Positions 27,135-35,047 of a stretch of 64,000 nt of DNA are shown piece after piece. The DNA lies in assembly GCA_002256245.1 (NCBI GenBank), contig NKIU01000009.1, positions 62,001 to 126,000 of the forward strand. The letters are read 5' to 3'. The DNA comes from Pseudorhodobacter sp. PARRP1. Its GTDB lineage: Bacteria; Pseudomonadota; Alphaproteobacteria; Rhodobacterales; Rhodobacteraceae. Made by a program: the position numbers and the translations under genes. The notes under the pieces are model-generated. The model ran no database searches. It was not told where the DNA came from and worked only from the letters and a program-made list of their open reading frames with translations. The stretch's first letter is position 1, and each line of letters begins with the position of its first letter.

Positions 27135-28068
27135 CGCGCACCCTTGGGTCTAGCTTGGCGATCAGCAGGTCGGCGCAGGTGATCACCAGCAGGTAGAACG
27201 CGGTTGTGAACAGGACGGTGCCCATCACCACGGGGTAGTTGCGTTTGAACACCGCCCCCGTGATCAGCGTGCCGATGCCGGGGCGCGAGAATACGGTTTC
27301 GACAAACACCGCGCTGGACAGAATGCTGCCAAGGCCGACGGCGATCACCGAAATGGTCGGCACGATGGCAAGGCGCAGGGCGTAGCGGGTGACGACGCGC
27401 CGTTCGGGCAGGCCAAAGGCGCGGGCGGTGCGGATGTGGTTGGCGGCCATGATTTCGAGCATCGAGGCGCGGACCATGCGGGCAAGGTAGCCGACCCAGC
27501 CGATGCCGACGGCGATGGAGGGCAGGATTAAAGCCTTGATTTGTGAAGGGATGTCTCCGGCTTTGCCTGCGCCGATGGCGGGGAGCCATTGCAGCCAGAC
27601 CGCGAAGATCAAGAGCAGGTAGATCGCGACGACGAAGGACGGCACCGAGATGAAGCTGACCGAGACAAGGCCAAGGGCGCGGTCGATGAAGGTGCCGCGA
27701 TAGACGACGGCGAGGACTCCGACGGTGATGCCGAGGGTCAGCGCCCAGCTTAGGGCGACGGTGCCCAGCAGTAGGGTTTGCGGAAAGGCTTCGAGGATTT
27801 GGTCAAGGACGGGGCGTTTTGACCACACGTCGATGCCCAGATCACCCTGGGCGGCGTTGGCGAAGAAGCGCCAGATTTGCACGGCGACGGGTTGGTCAAG
27901 GCCCATACGCTCGGTCAGCATGGCTTTCAGCGCCGGGGTGGCGCGGGGGCCGAGGGCGACGCTGGCGGGGTCGCCGGGGACGAGGAAAACCATGCCATAC
28001 ATCGCCAGCATGACCACAAACAGGATCAGCGCCGCGAGGGCTGCGCGCTTGATGGCGTAGGTCAGCAT
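27118..28068 (-). CDS. Dipeptide-type ABC transporter permease (DppB-like)
   Basis: A 316-residue inner-membrane protein with six predicted helices. The N-terminus MLTYAIKRAALAALILFVVML and VPGDPASVALGPRAT are characteristic of DppB. EAA-like loop: residues around RTARAFGLPERRVV. It follows the CocE-type hydrolase gene by three bases, so uptake and hydrolysis are co-expressed. Confidence 0.93.
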   Translation of the reverse strand: MLTYAIKRAALAALILFVVMLAMYGMVFLVPGDPASVALGPRATPALKAMLTERMGLDQPVAVQIWRFFANAAQGDLGIDVWSKRPVLDQILEAFPQTLLLGTVALSWALTLGITVGVLAVVYRGTFIDRALGLVSVSFISVPSFVVAIYLLLIFAVWLQWLPAIGAGKAGDIPSQIKALILPSIAVGIGWVGYLARMVRASMLEIMAANHIRTARAFGLPERRVVTRYALRLAIVPTISVIAVGLGSILSSAVFVETVFSRPGIGTLITGAVFKRNYPVVMGTVLFTTAFYLLVITCADLLIAKLDPRVRDALAR

Positions 28069-28071
28069 GGG

Positions 28072-30096
28072 TCAGACCATGTCACGGGGGATCTCCTCAT
28101 CCCATTGGCGCTCAAAAATCAGGGTGTCGGATTCGTGGATTTTCAGGGATTGCTCGACGCGGAAATGGGTAGCGGTGCAGGACATGCGGCCAGTGGAGTG
28201 GTGGTGGATGGTGTGGCCGGGGAACTGCATGGTGACTTTGTAATCGGTGAGGGTGACGGCAGAGAGTGGGTCGCCGTCGGTGATTTCATGCCGGATGATG
28301 CCGGTGGCGGTTTGGGTCTGGCTGATGTCGGGCATGGTTTTGGAGTAGGTCCAGCGCGGGAAATCCACGGTCATTTTGCCTGACAGCAGGTCGCGCGTGA
28401 CGCGGCGCAGGGGTGGGTTTTCGACGGGATGATAGGTGTGCGGGGTTTGCGGCGCGCGGGTTGGGGGGCCGAAGGCGGGAAGGGTAGTGTCTTTGGGGTT
28501 TGGCGGGCGGATGGGGAGTTCCAGGTGGCTGTCGCCGAGGTGGATGGTGAGGGTGGCAAGCTCGGGCGAGGGCCAGGCGATGGGGTAGTAGGTGGTCGAG
28601 ATCGACACGGCGATGCGGTGGCCTGCGGGGAAGGCGTGGGCGATATCATCCAGATCAACGGTGGCGGTGTAGGTTTGGCCGGGGGTCAGAGGCGTGGCGT
28701 GTTCGTGGCTGTCGCGGTGGGTCAGGTTCAACAGGCCAACAGTGACGCGGGTTGAGCGGCCATCGGGGGCGACATCGTTCAGCCGAACAGCGGCAAGGGC
28801 TTGGGGCTTGTCGCTGGAGAATGTCAGGTGCAGCTGCGGGGCGCCGAGGATTTCTTTGGCTTCAGGCAGCGGGGCAGAGGTGAACACCAATGAGCCGCCA
28901 TCATCCTCGCGCTGATCTGTCGCCCAATCGGCGTCGTTGCCGTAGCGGCCGACTTCTCCGGCGGTCAGGCCGACCCAGAGCGGGGAGCAGATTTGGGCGG
29001 TGCCGCTGCCCGTGCCGCCGAGGATGGCGTGAGCGCCAAGCGTCAGGCGTTCGGGCTGGATGCGGGCGGAGGGCCACGCGTCTTCGGCCACCCAGCGACC
29101 GGGGCGGTCCAGATAGCAGGTCTGCGGCGGCACGTAATCCTGCATCCAGACGCGATACATCGGCTGGTCCATCAGGCAGGTGTCGATGCCCTTGGTCCAA
29201 TGATCGAGCCAGCGCACCAGGTCTTGTAGCCAGCCAATGGCGGGTTCCACCGCCACATCATGCGGATAGCTGTGCGCCCATGGGCCGATCAGGCCAAGGC
29301 GCGGGCCTTGCAGGTTTGCCAGCAGGCGCGGCACGGCTTCGGAATAATTATCGGCCCAGCCGCTGATGGCATAGACCGGGATTTTGATGGCCGAGAAATC
29401 CTCGCACACCGAGCCTTGCCGCCAGTAGTCGTCGCGGCGCTGGTGATGAAGCCATTCGATGATCCACGGCTGGTTTGCCGCGATCCGCTGCATCCACATG
29501 TCGCGCCATGCGTCACCGACCACCTGAGGATCAGGCGGCAGGTCGTTGCCGGAAAACATCGTGGCGGACCAGTCGAAGTTGTCTTTCGACAAACACCCGC
29601 CGACCCAGTGAATATCGGTGGCGTAGCGGTCATCCGTCGATCCCACCGTGATCACCGATTTCAGCGCCGGGGGCTGACGCGCGGCGATTTGCAAGCCGTT
29701 GAAGCCGCCCCATGAAATGCCGATCATCGACACTTGCCCGTCGCACCACGGCTGGGCTGCCAGCCATTCAATCGCGGCCACACCGTCGCGTTGTTCCTGC
29801 TCGGTATACTCGCCGGTGATCACGCCTTCACTTTCGCCGGTGCCGCGAATGTCCAGCCGGACGCAGGCGTAACCGTGGCCCGCCACATACATATGCAGGC
29901 CTTGATCGCGGGTGCGAGTGCCGTCGCGCAGGCGGTAAGGCAGGTATTCCAGAAGGACCGGAACCGGGGCCGCGCCGCTGAGCGCGCCTTCAGGCAACCA
30001 CAGCTTTGCCGCCAGCCGTGTGCCATCTGGCATCGGCACCCAGAGGGTTTCGATGACCTGAACGGGATGCGGAAATTCGGTTTGGATTTGCGGCAT
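28072..30096 (-). CDS. CocE/NonD-family alpha/beta-hydrolase (X-Pro dipeptidyl-peptidase-like)
   Basis: A 674-residue predicted cytoplasmic hydrolase; no signal peptide is seen. The family includes cocaine esterase, glutaryl acylases and X-Pro peptidases. Residues ~10-290 form the alpha/beta-hydrolase with GISWGG and nucleophile Ser128; the last ~250 residues form the jelly-roll PepX_C domain. AAGAGGA upstream supports the ATG at 30096. It is the first gene of the leftward unit, ahead of a dipeptide-type importer, so it probably cleaves the imported ester or peptide. The bond is unknown. Confidence 0.88.
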   Translation of the reverse strand: MPQIQTEFPHPVQVIETLWVPMPDGTRLAAKLWLPEGALSGAAPVPVLLEYLPYRLRDGTRTRDQGLHMYVAGHGYACVRLDIRGTGESEGVITGEYTEQEQRDGVAAIEWLAAQPWCDGQVSMIGISWGGFNGLQIAARQPPALKSVITVGSTDDRYATDIHWVGGCLSKDNFDWSATMFSGNDLPPDPQVVGDAWRDMWMQRIAANQPWIIEWLHHQRRDDYWRQGSVCEDFSAIKIPVYAISGWADNYSEAVPRLLANLQGPRLGLIGPWAHSYPHDVAVEPAIGWLQDLVRWLDHWTKGIDTCLMDQPMYRVWMQDYVPPQTCYLDRPGRWVAEDAWPSARIQPERLTLGAHAILGGTGSGTAQICSPLWVGLTAGEVGRYGNDADWATDQREDDGGSLVFTSAPLPEAKEILGAPQLHLTFSSDKPQALAAVRLNDVAPDGRSTRVTVGLLNLTHRDSHEHATPLTPGQTYTATVDLDDIAHAFPAGHRIAVSISTTYYPIAWPSPELATLTIHLGDSHLELPIRPPNPKDTTLPAFGPPTRAPQTPHTYHPVENPPLRRVTRDLLSGKMTVDFPRWTYSKTMPDISQTQTATGIIRHEITDGDPLSAVTLTDYKVTMQFPGHTIHHHSTGRMSCTATHFRVEQSLKIHESDTLIFERQWDEEIPRDMV

Positions 30097-30106
30097 GGCT
30101 TCCTCT

Positions 30107-30205
30107 TGTTGAACGATCATGTAACAAGCATATGCCACTTGGCAACATAAATTTAAGAGCATTGACGCAGGAGGAAATGCTCCCATACTATACGATCATT
30201 CAACA
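30107..30205. promoter_or_regulatory. Divergent control region with two inverted 14-bp sites and a sigma-70 promoter
   Basis: The site A(T/C)GATC(G/A)TTCAACA occurs twice, each reading in the direction of the adjacent gene: minus strand 30107-30120 and plus strand 30192-30205 (12 of 14 bases identical). On the plus strand TTGACG and TACTAT are 18 bases apart and end right before the second site, which would cover the transcription start, as expected for a repressor operator. The minus-strand promoter is less clear (TTGCCA, 16 bases, TACATG). Confidence 0.6.
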
Positions 30206-30213
30206 CAGAGGCG

Positions 30214-32241
30214 ATGATGGACCCCACCCACGCGATCTTGTTCGAGCCTGTGAAGATCGGGCCTGTCACGGCACCGAACCGATTCTATCAGACTCCGCAT
30301 GCCACTGGCTTGGGTTGGCAGCGGCCGCAGGCGGGGGCGGCTTTGCGCGGGATGAAGGCGGAAGGCGGTTGGGGTGTGGTCTGCACCGAGTATTGCTCGA
30401 TCCATCCAACATCGGACGACAGCCCGCACGGATTCTTGACGCTGTGGGATGACAGCGACATTTCCGCATTGGCACTGACGGCAGAGGCGATCCACGCACA
30501 TGGGTCGCTTGCGGGGATCGAGTTGTGGCACGGCGGCGCGCACGCATCGAACCGGATGACGCGGGTGCCGGGGATTGCGCCCGACGTGCAGCCCGCGATG
30601 TTCCATCTGCCGACGACAGCACGGGCGATGGATGCGAGCGATATCAAGGCGTTTCGCGGCTGGCAGCGGGATGCGGCGCTGCGGGCCAAGCGGGCCGGGT
30701 TTGACATCGTTTATGTCTATGCAGGCCACGATTATCTGCCGTTTCAGTTTCTGTCGGCGCGCAGCAACACGCGCGGCGATGCCTATGGCGGCAGTCTGGA
30801 AAATCGGGCGCGGCTGTTGCGCGAGATGATCGAGGATACCAAAGAGGCGGTGGGTGACACCTGCGCCGTGGCGCTGCGGCTGGCGGTGGACGAGTTGCAC
30901 GGGCCGCGCGGCATCACCAGCGCAGGCGAGGGGAGCGAGGTGGTCGAGATGCTCGCCGAACTCCCCGACCTGTGGGATGTGAATATCGCAGGCGCGCTGG
31001 GCAATGACAGCAAATCGGCGCGCTTCAGTGCGGAGGGGTTTCAGGAACCCTATGTGGGTTTCGTGAAAAGCCTGACCAGCAAGCCGGTGGTTTCGGTGGG
31101 GCGGTTTACCTCGCCCGAAACCATGGTGGCGCAGATCAAACGTGGGGTGCAGGATTTCATCGGGGCGGCGCGGCCTTCGATTGCCGATCCGTTTCTGCCG
31201 CTGAAAATCCGCGAGGGGCGGGCGGATGAAATTCGCGAGTGCATCGGCTGCAACATCTGCCGCGCCGCGAACAATGAGGCGGTGGCGCTGCGCTGCACGC
31301 AAAACCCGACGATGGCCGAGGAATGGCGGCAGGGCTGGCATCCCGAGCGGATCACGCTGCTGCCAAAGCGGCAAAAGGTGCTGGTGGTGGGCGCTGGGCC
31401 TGCGGGGTTGGAGGCGGCGCTGAGTTTGGGGCGGCGCGGGGCCGAGGTTGCGCTGGCCGAGGCTGGGGGTGCTTTGGGCGGGCGGATTTTGCGGGAATCA
31501 ACGCTGCCGGGATTGGGCACATGGATCAGGGTGCGCGACTGGCGGGCGCATATGATTGGCAAGCTGAACAATGTGCAGGTTTATCCGGGCAGCACGATGA
31601 CGGCGGGCGATATTGCCGATTTTGGGGCCGATCACGTGGTGTTGGCGACGGGCTCGCGCTGGCGGCGGGATGGTGTGGGGGTGGCGGGGATGCAGCCGCT
31701 TGATCTGCCCAAGGCACTGACTCCGGACGATATTTTCGCGGGCGCAGCTGTGGAAGGCCCGGTGGTGATTTACGATGACGAGCATTATTTCATGGGCGGC
31801 GCGCTGGCTGAACGGCTGCGGGCGCTGGGCCATGAGGTGACTTATGTGACGCCACAGGCGGTGGCTTCCAGTTGGACGGTGCTGACCGACGAGCAGGATT
31901 TTGTGCAGGCGCGGCTGTTGGCGGCGGGGGTGAAGATCGTGCCGCTGCATCTGCTGGAGGCGCAGATGCCGGGCATTGTGCGGTTGGCTTGTGCCTATAC
32001 CGGGCGGGTGGTGGAGCAGGCTTGCGGCACACTGATCGTGGCGACTGGGCGGGTTCCGGTGGATGACCTGCATGCGCCTCTGCTGGCGGTTGGTGTCGCC
32101 GTCACCCGCGTGGGGGATTGTTTGCAGCCGTCCTCTATCGCCGATGCGGTCTATTCCTCGCATCGCTTTGCGCGCGGGTTTGGTGCGGCGGTGGAGCCTG
32201 TGTTGCAGCGCGAAAAACCGCCATTGAGGGGATTGCTATGA
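30214..32241 (+). CDS. TMADH/DgcA-like flavin and iron-sulfur oxidoreductase
   Basis: A 675-residue protein with an N-terminal old-yellow-enzyme TIM barrel binding FMN (NRFYQTPHATGLG near 22-34), a 4Fe-4S motif C343-x2-C346-x2-C349-x11-C361, and a C-terminal FAD/NAD-type Rossmann region (VVGAGPAGLEAALS from about 390). This is the layout of trimethylamine dehydrogenase, dimethylglycine demethylase DgcA and 2,4-dienoyl-CoA reductase. The 11-residue Cys spacing and the start motif favour the amine N-demethylase branch, which gives formaldehyde and passes electrons to an electron-transfer flavoprotein. Its stop overlaps the methyltransferase start by four bases. Confidence 0.88.
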   Translation: MMDPTHAILFEPVKIGPVTAPNRFYQTPHATGLGWQRPQAGAALRGMKAEGGWGVVCTEYCSIHPTSDDSPHGFLTLWDDSDISALALTAEAIHAHGSLAGIELWHGGAHASNRMTRVPGIAPDVQPAMFHLPTTARAMDASDIKAFRGWQRDAALRAKRAGFDIVYVYAGHDYLPFQFLSARSNTRGDAYGGSLENRARLLREMIEDTKEAVGDTCAVALRLAVDELHGPRGITSAGEGSEVVEMLAELPDLWDVNIAGALGNDSKSARFSAEGFQEPYVGFVKSLTSKPVVSVGRFTSPETMVAQIKRGVQDFIGAARPSIADPFLPLKIREGRADEIRECIGCNICRAANNEAVALRCTQNPTMAEEWRQGWHPERITLLPKRQKVLVVGAGPAGLEAALSLGRRGAEVALAEAGGALGGRILRESTLPGLGTWIRVRDWRAHMIGKLNNVQVYPGSTMTAGDIADFGADHVVLATGSRWRRDGVGVAGMQPLDLPKALTPDDIFAGAAVEGPVVIYDDEHYFMGGALAERLRALGHEVTYVTPQAVASSWTVLTDEQDFVQARLLAAGVKIVPLHLLEAQMPGIVRLACAYTGRVVEQACGTLIVATGRVPVDDLHAPLLAVGVAVTRVGDCLQPSSIADAVYSSHRFARGFGAAVEPVLQREKPPLRGLL

Positions 32242-33770
32242 CAGATACCGCCCCGCGCAAACGCAGCGCAAGTCGTGGTCCGCGTGCGGCGGGCGTCTTG
32301 CATCAGATGCCGTTCGGACAGGTCTCGCGCCCCTATGCGCCGATTGAGGTGCTGTCGGCGGATCATGTCATGGCGATCCATAACTCGGCGCTGCGGGTGT
32401 TGGCCGAGATTGGCATGGCGGTGCTTGAACCCCAAGCGCGGGCGTTGTTCGCGCGGGCGGGGGCAGAGGTTTCCGGCGAGACGGTGCGGCTGGATGCGGA
32501 TTTGGTGGGCAGTTTGCTGGCCTCGGTGCCGCGTAGCTTTGGGCTAGAGGCGCGCAATCCGGTGCGGAATTTGCGCTTTGGTGGGGCGGATTGCGTCTTC
32601 GCCTCGGTCGGCGGGCCGGCCTATGTGATGGACAATGACGGTGGGCGCAGGAACGGCACATTTGCCGAGATGCAGGATTATCTGAAGCTGGTGCAAAGCC
32701 TGAACGTGCTTCATCAGGCCGGTGGCAATCCGTTCGAGCCGATGGATTTGCCTGCGGATACCCGCTATCTCGACTGCTTTCATGCGCAAATCCGGCTGCT
32801 GGACAAGAACTGGCAGACCGAGACTTTGGGGCGGCAGCGCACGCTGGATGGCATCGAAATGGCGGCGATTTCGTTGGGCACGGCGCCCGAGGGGCTGCGG
32901 GGCAGGCCCTGCCTGCTGGGCATCATCAACACCAACTCGCCGTTGCAATTGGACATTCCGATGGCCGAGGGGCTGATCACCATGGCCGAATATGGTCAGG
33001 TGGTGGTGATTACGCCGTTCACTTTGGCGGGCGCGATGAGCCCGGTGACGCTGGCCGGGGCCTTGGTGATGCAGCACGCCGAGGCGATGGCGGGGATCGC
33101 CTTGACCCAGATCGTGCGAAAGGGCGTGCCGGTGATGTATGGTGGGTTTACCTCGAACGTCGATATGCGCTCGGGCGCGCCTGCGTTTGGCACGCCGGAA
33201 TATACCAAGGCGGCGCAGGCCTCGGGGCAGTTGGCGCGGCTGATCGGCGTGCCGTTCCGGTCCTCGAATGTAACCGCTGCGAACGAGGTCGATGCGCAGG
33301 CGGCTTATGAGTCGCAGATGTCGCTGTGGGGCGCGATGATGGGTGGGGCGCATCTGATCGAACATGCGGCGGGGTGGCTGCATGGTGGGCTGACGGCGAG
33401 TTTTGAAAAGCTGATTGTCGATGCCGAGATGCTGCAAATGATGCAGGAATATTTCACGCCCTTGGTGGTTGATGAGGCGACCTTGGCGTTTGAGGCTATC
33501 CGCGAGGTGGGGTCGGGCGGGCATTTCTTTGGGTCAGAGCACACCATGAGCCGGTATGAGCAGGCGTTCTACACGCCGCTGTTGTCGAACTGGGATAACC
33601 ACACGACTTGGCTGGGCAAGGGTGCGGTGCAATCGCGCGAGAGGGCGAATGTGATCTGGAAACAGATGCTTGCAGAATATGAACAGCCGCCGCTGGACCC
33701 TGCGATTGATGAGGCTTTGGCGGCGTTTGTGGCCAAGCGGAAGGCAGAGGGTGGCGCGCCGATGAATTAA
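32238..33770 (+). CDS. MttB-superfamily (trimethylamine methyltransferase-like) protein, non-pyrrolysine
   Basis: A 510-residue protein of the MttB family; the archaeal founder moves a methyl group from trimethylamine to a corrinoid protein using pyrrolysine. This member reads through with ordinary codons and ends in TAA, so it has no pyrrolysine. Non-Pyl relatives such as MtgB and MtpB demethylate glycine betaine or proline betaine. Family-like stretches include HQAGGNPFEPMD, NTNSPLQLD and FGSEHTMSRYEQAFY near the C-terminus. The ATG overlaps the flavoenzyme stop (ATGA). No corrinoid protein or activator is nearby, so the methyl acceptor is unknown. Confidence 0.85.
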   Translation: MTDTAPRKRSASRGPRAAGVLHQMPFGQVSRPYAPIEVLSADHVMAIHNSALRVLAEIGMAVLEPQARALFARAGAEVSGETVRLDADLVGSLLASVPRSFGLEARNPVRNLRFGGADCVFASVGGPAYVMDNDGGRRNGTFAEMQDYLKLVQSLNVLHQAGGNPFEPMDLPADTRYLDCFHAQIRLLDKNWQTETLGRQRTLDGIEMAAISLGTAPEGLRGRPCLLGIINTNSPLQLDIPMAEGLITMAEYGQVVVITPFTLAGAMSPVTLAGALVMQHAEAMAGIALTQIVRKGVPVMYGGFTSNVDMRSGAPAFGTPEYTKAAQASGQLARLIGVPFRSSNVTAANEVDAQAAYESQMSLWGAMMGGAHLIEHAAGWLHGGLTASFEKLIVDAEMLQMMQEYFTPLVVDEATLAFEAIREVGSGGHFFGSEHTMSRYEQAFYTPLLSNWDNHTTWLGKGAVQSRERANVIWKQMLAEYEQPPLDPAIDEALAAFVAKRKAEGGAPMN

Positions 33771-33797
33771 GGCACACCGCCTGTCACCAAGAACCTA

Positions 33798-33824
33798 GCC
33801 GCCCCGGATCAAGTCCGGGGCGGC
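33798..33824. terminator. Strong hairpin between convergent MttB-like gene and dnaJ
   Basis: GCCGCCCCGGA and TCCGGGGCGGC form a perfect 11-bp stem with a 5-base loop. It lies between two converging genes and is placed to terminate both, although T-tracts are short. Confidence 0.65.
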
Positions 33825-33830
33825 GTGGGG

Positions 33831-34976
33831 TTAGCTTTTCATCCCGTCCCAAAAGCCTTTGACCTTTGAGAAGAACGAACTGCCTTCGGGGTTGTTGTCG
33901 GTCGCCAGAGTGTCGAACTCCCGCAGGATTTCTTTCTGGCGGGCGGTCAGGTTGACGGGGGTTTCCACCGCCAACTCGATCACCATATCGCCGGACCCAC
34001 CGCCACGCAGGGCGGGCATACCCTTGGCGCGCAGACGCATCTGCTTGCCGGTTTGCGCACCTGCGGGGACTTTCACCCGAGATTTGCCGCCGTCGATCGT
34101 GGGCACTTCGATCTCACCGCCCAAAGCCGCCGTGGCCAGAGTGATCGGCACGCGGCAGAAAAGGTGCACGCCGTCACGTTGGAAAATCGCGTGTTCCTTC
34201 ATCTCGATGAAGATGTAAAGATCACCCGACGGCCCGCCGCGCATCCCGGCTTCGCCTTCACCAGCAAGGCGAATCCGGGTGCCAGTTTCCACCCCTGCCG
34301 GAATGTTGACCGACAACGAGCGATCCTTTTCAACCCGGCCATGCCCTGCGCAGTTCTTGCAGGGGTTTTTCACCATTTGCCCTGCACCATTACAGGTGGG
34401 GCAGGTGCGCTCAACGGTGAAGAAACCCTGCTGCGCGCGGACCTTGCCCATGCCCGAACAGGTGGGGCAGGTGACGGGTTCTGCGCCGCCCTCGGCCCCG
34501 GTGCCGTGGCAGATGTCACAGGTGACAGAGGTCGGCACGTTGATGGTTTTCTGAACGCCCGCAAATGCTTCTTCCATGCTGACGCGCAGGTTATAACGCA
34601 GGTCAGACCCACGCTGCGCGCGCGAACGCCCGCCACCGCCACGCCCGCCGGTAAAGTTGCCGAACAGGTCTTCGAACACATCCGAGAACGCGCTGGCGAA
34701 ATCGCCGTTGCCACCGGCATAGCCGCCACGTTGACCGCCGCCCATGCCGCCCTCGAACGCCGCGTGACCATAGCGGTCGTAGGCGGCCTTCTTATCGGCG
34801 TCTTTCATCACCTCGTAGGCTTCGTTCAATTCCTTGAACTGGGCTTCGGCGTTGGGATTGTCAGAGTTGCGGTCGGGATGAAGCTCTTTCGCTTTCACCC
34901 GATAGGCCTTTTTCAAATCCTCGGCGGAAGCACCCTTAGAGGCACCCAGAATGTCGTAATAATCGCGCTTTGCCAT
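33831..34976 (-). CDS. dnaJ: Chaperone protein DnaJ
   Basis: The 381-residue Hsp40 co-chaperone that presents substrates to DnaK and stimulates its ATPase. J domain residues 1-~70 contain [11 protein letters not shown]; a Gly-rich region runs ~75-120; the zinc region has four CxxCxGxG-type repeats ([32 protein letters not shown]); the C-terminal substrate-binding domain follows. It is downstream of dnaK with a perfect 11-bp hairpin between them. Confidence 0.97.
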   Translation of the reverse strand: MAKRDYYDILGASKGASAEDLKKAYRVKAKELHPDRNSDNPNAEAQFKELNEAYEVMKDADKKAAYDRYGHAAFEGGMGGGQRGGYAGGNGDFASAFSDVFEDLFGNFTGGRGGGGRSRAQRGSDLRYNLRVSMEEAFAGVQKTINVPTSVTCDICHGTGAEGGAEPVTCPTCSGMGKVRAQQGFFTVERTCPTCNGAGQMVKNPCKNCAGHGRVEKDRSLSVNIPAGVETGTRIRLAGEGEAGMRGGPSGDLYIFIEMKEHAIFQRDGVHLFCRVPITLATAALGGEIEVPTIDGGKSRVKVPAGAQTGKQMRLRAKGMPALRGGGSGDMVIELAVETPVNLTARQKEILREFDTLATDNNPEGSSFFSKVKGFWDGMKS

Positions 34977-35002
34977 TGCAAAACCCCTTCACGGGAACGC
35001 GG

Positions 35003-35030
35003 CAGGGCGGCCCTTGCATGGGCCGCCCTG
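35003..35030 (-). terminator. Hairpin in the dnaK-dnaJ gap
   Basis: CAGGGCGGCCC (35003-35013) pairs perfectly with GGGCCGCCCTG (35020-35030). On the transcribed minus strand there is no T-tract after it, so it is more likely a partial attenuator or mRNA-processing element that lowers dnaJ relative to dnaK. Confidence 0.5.
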
Positions 35031-35047
35031 TTTTCGTTCCTGGCGGC

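Noticed and set aside
32238-33770. Possible pyrrolysine (amber) codon in the MttB-like gene
   Set aside because: The frame is open throughout with no internal TAG, and ends in TAA; it is a non-pyrrolysine member.
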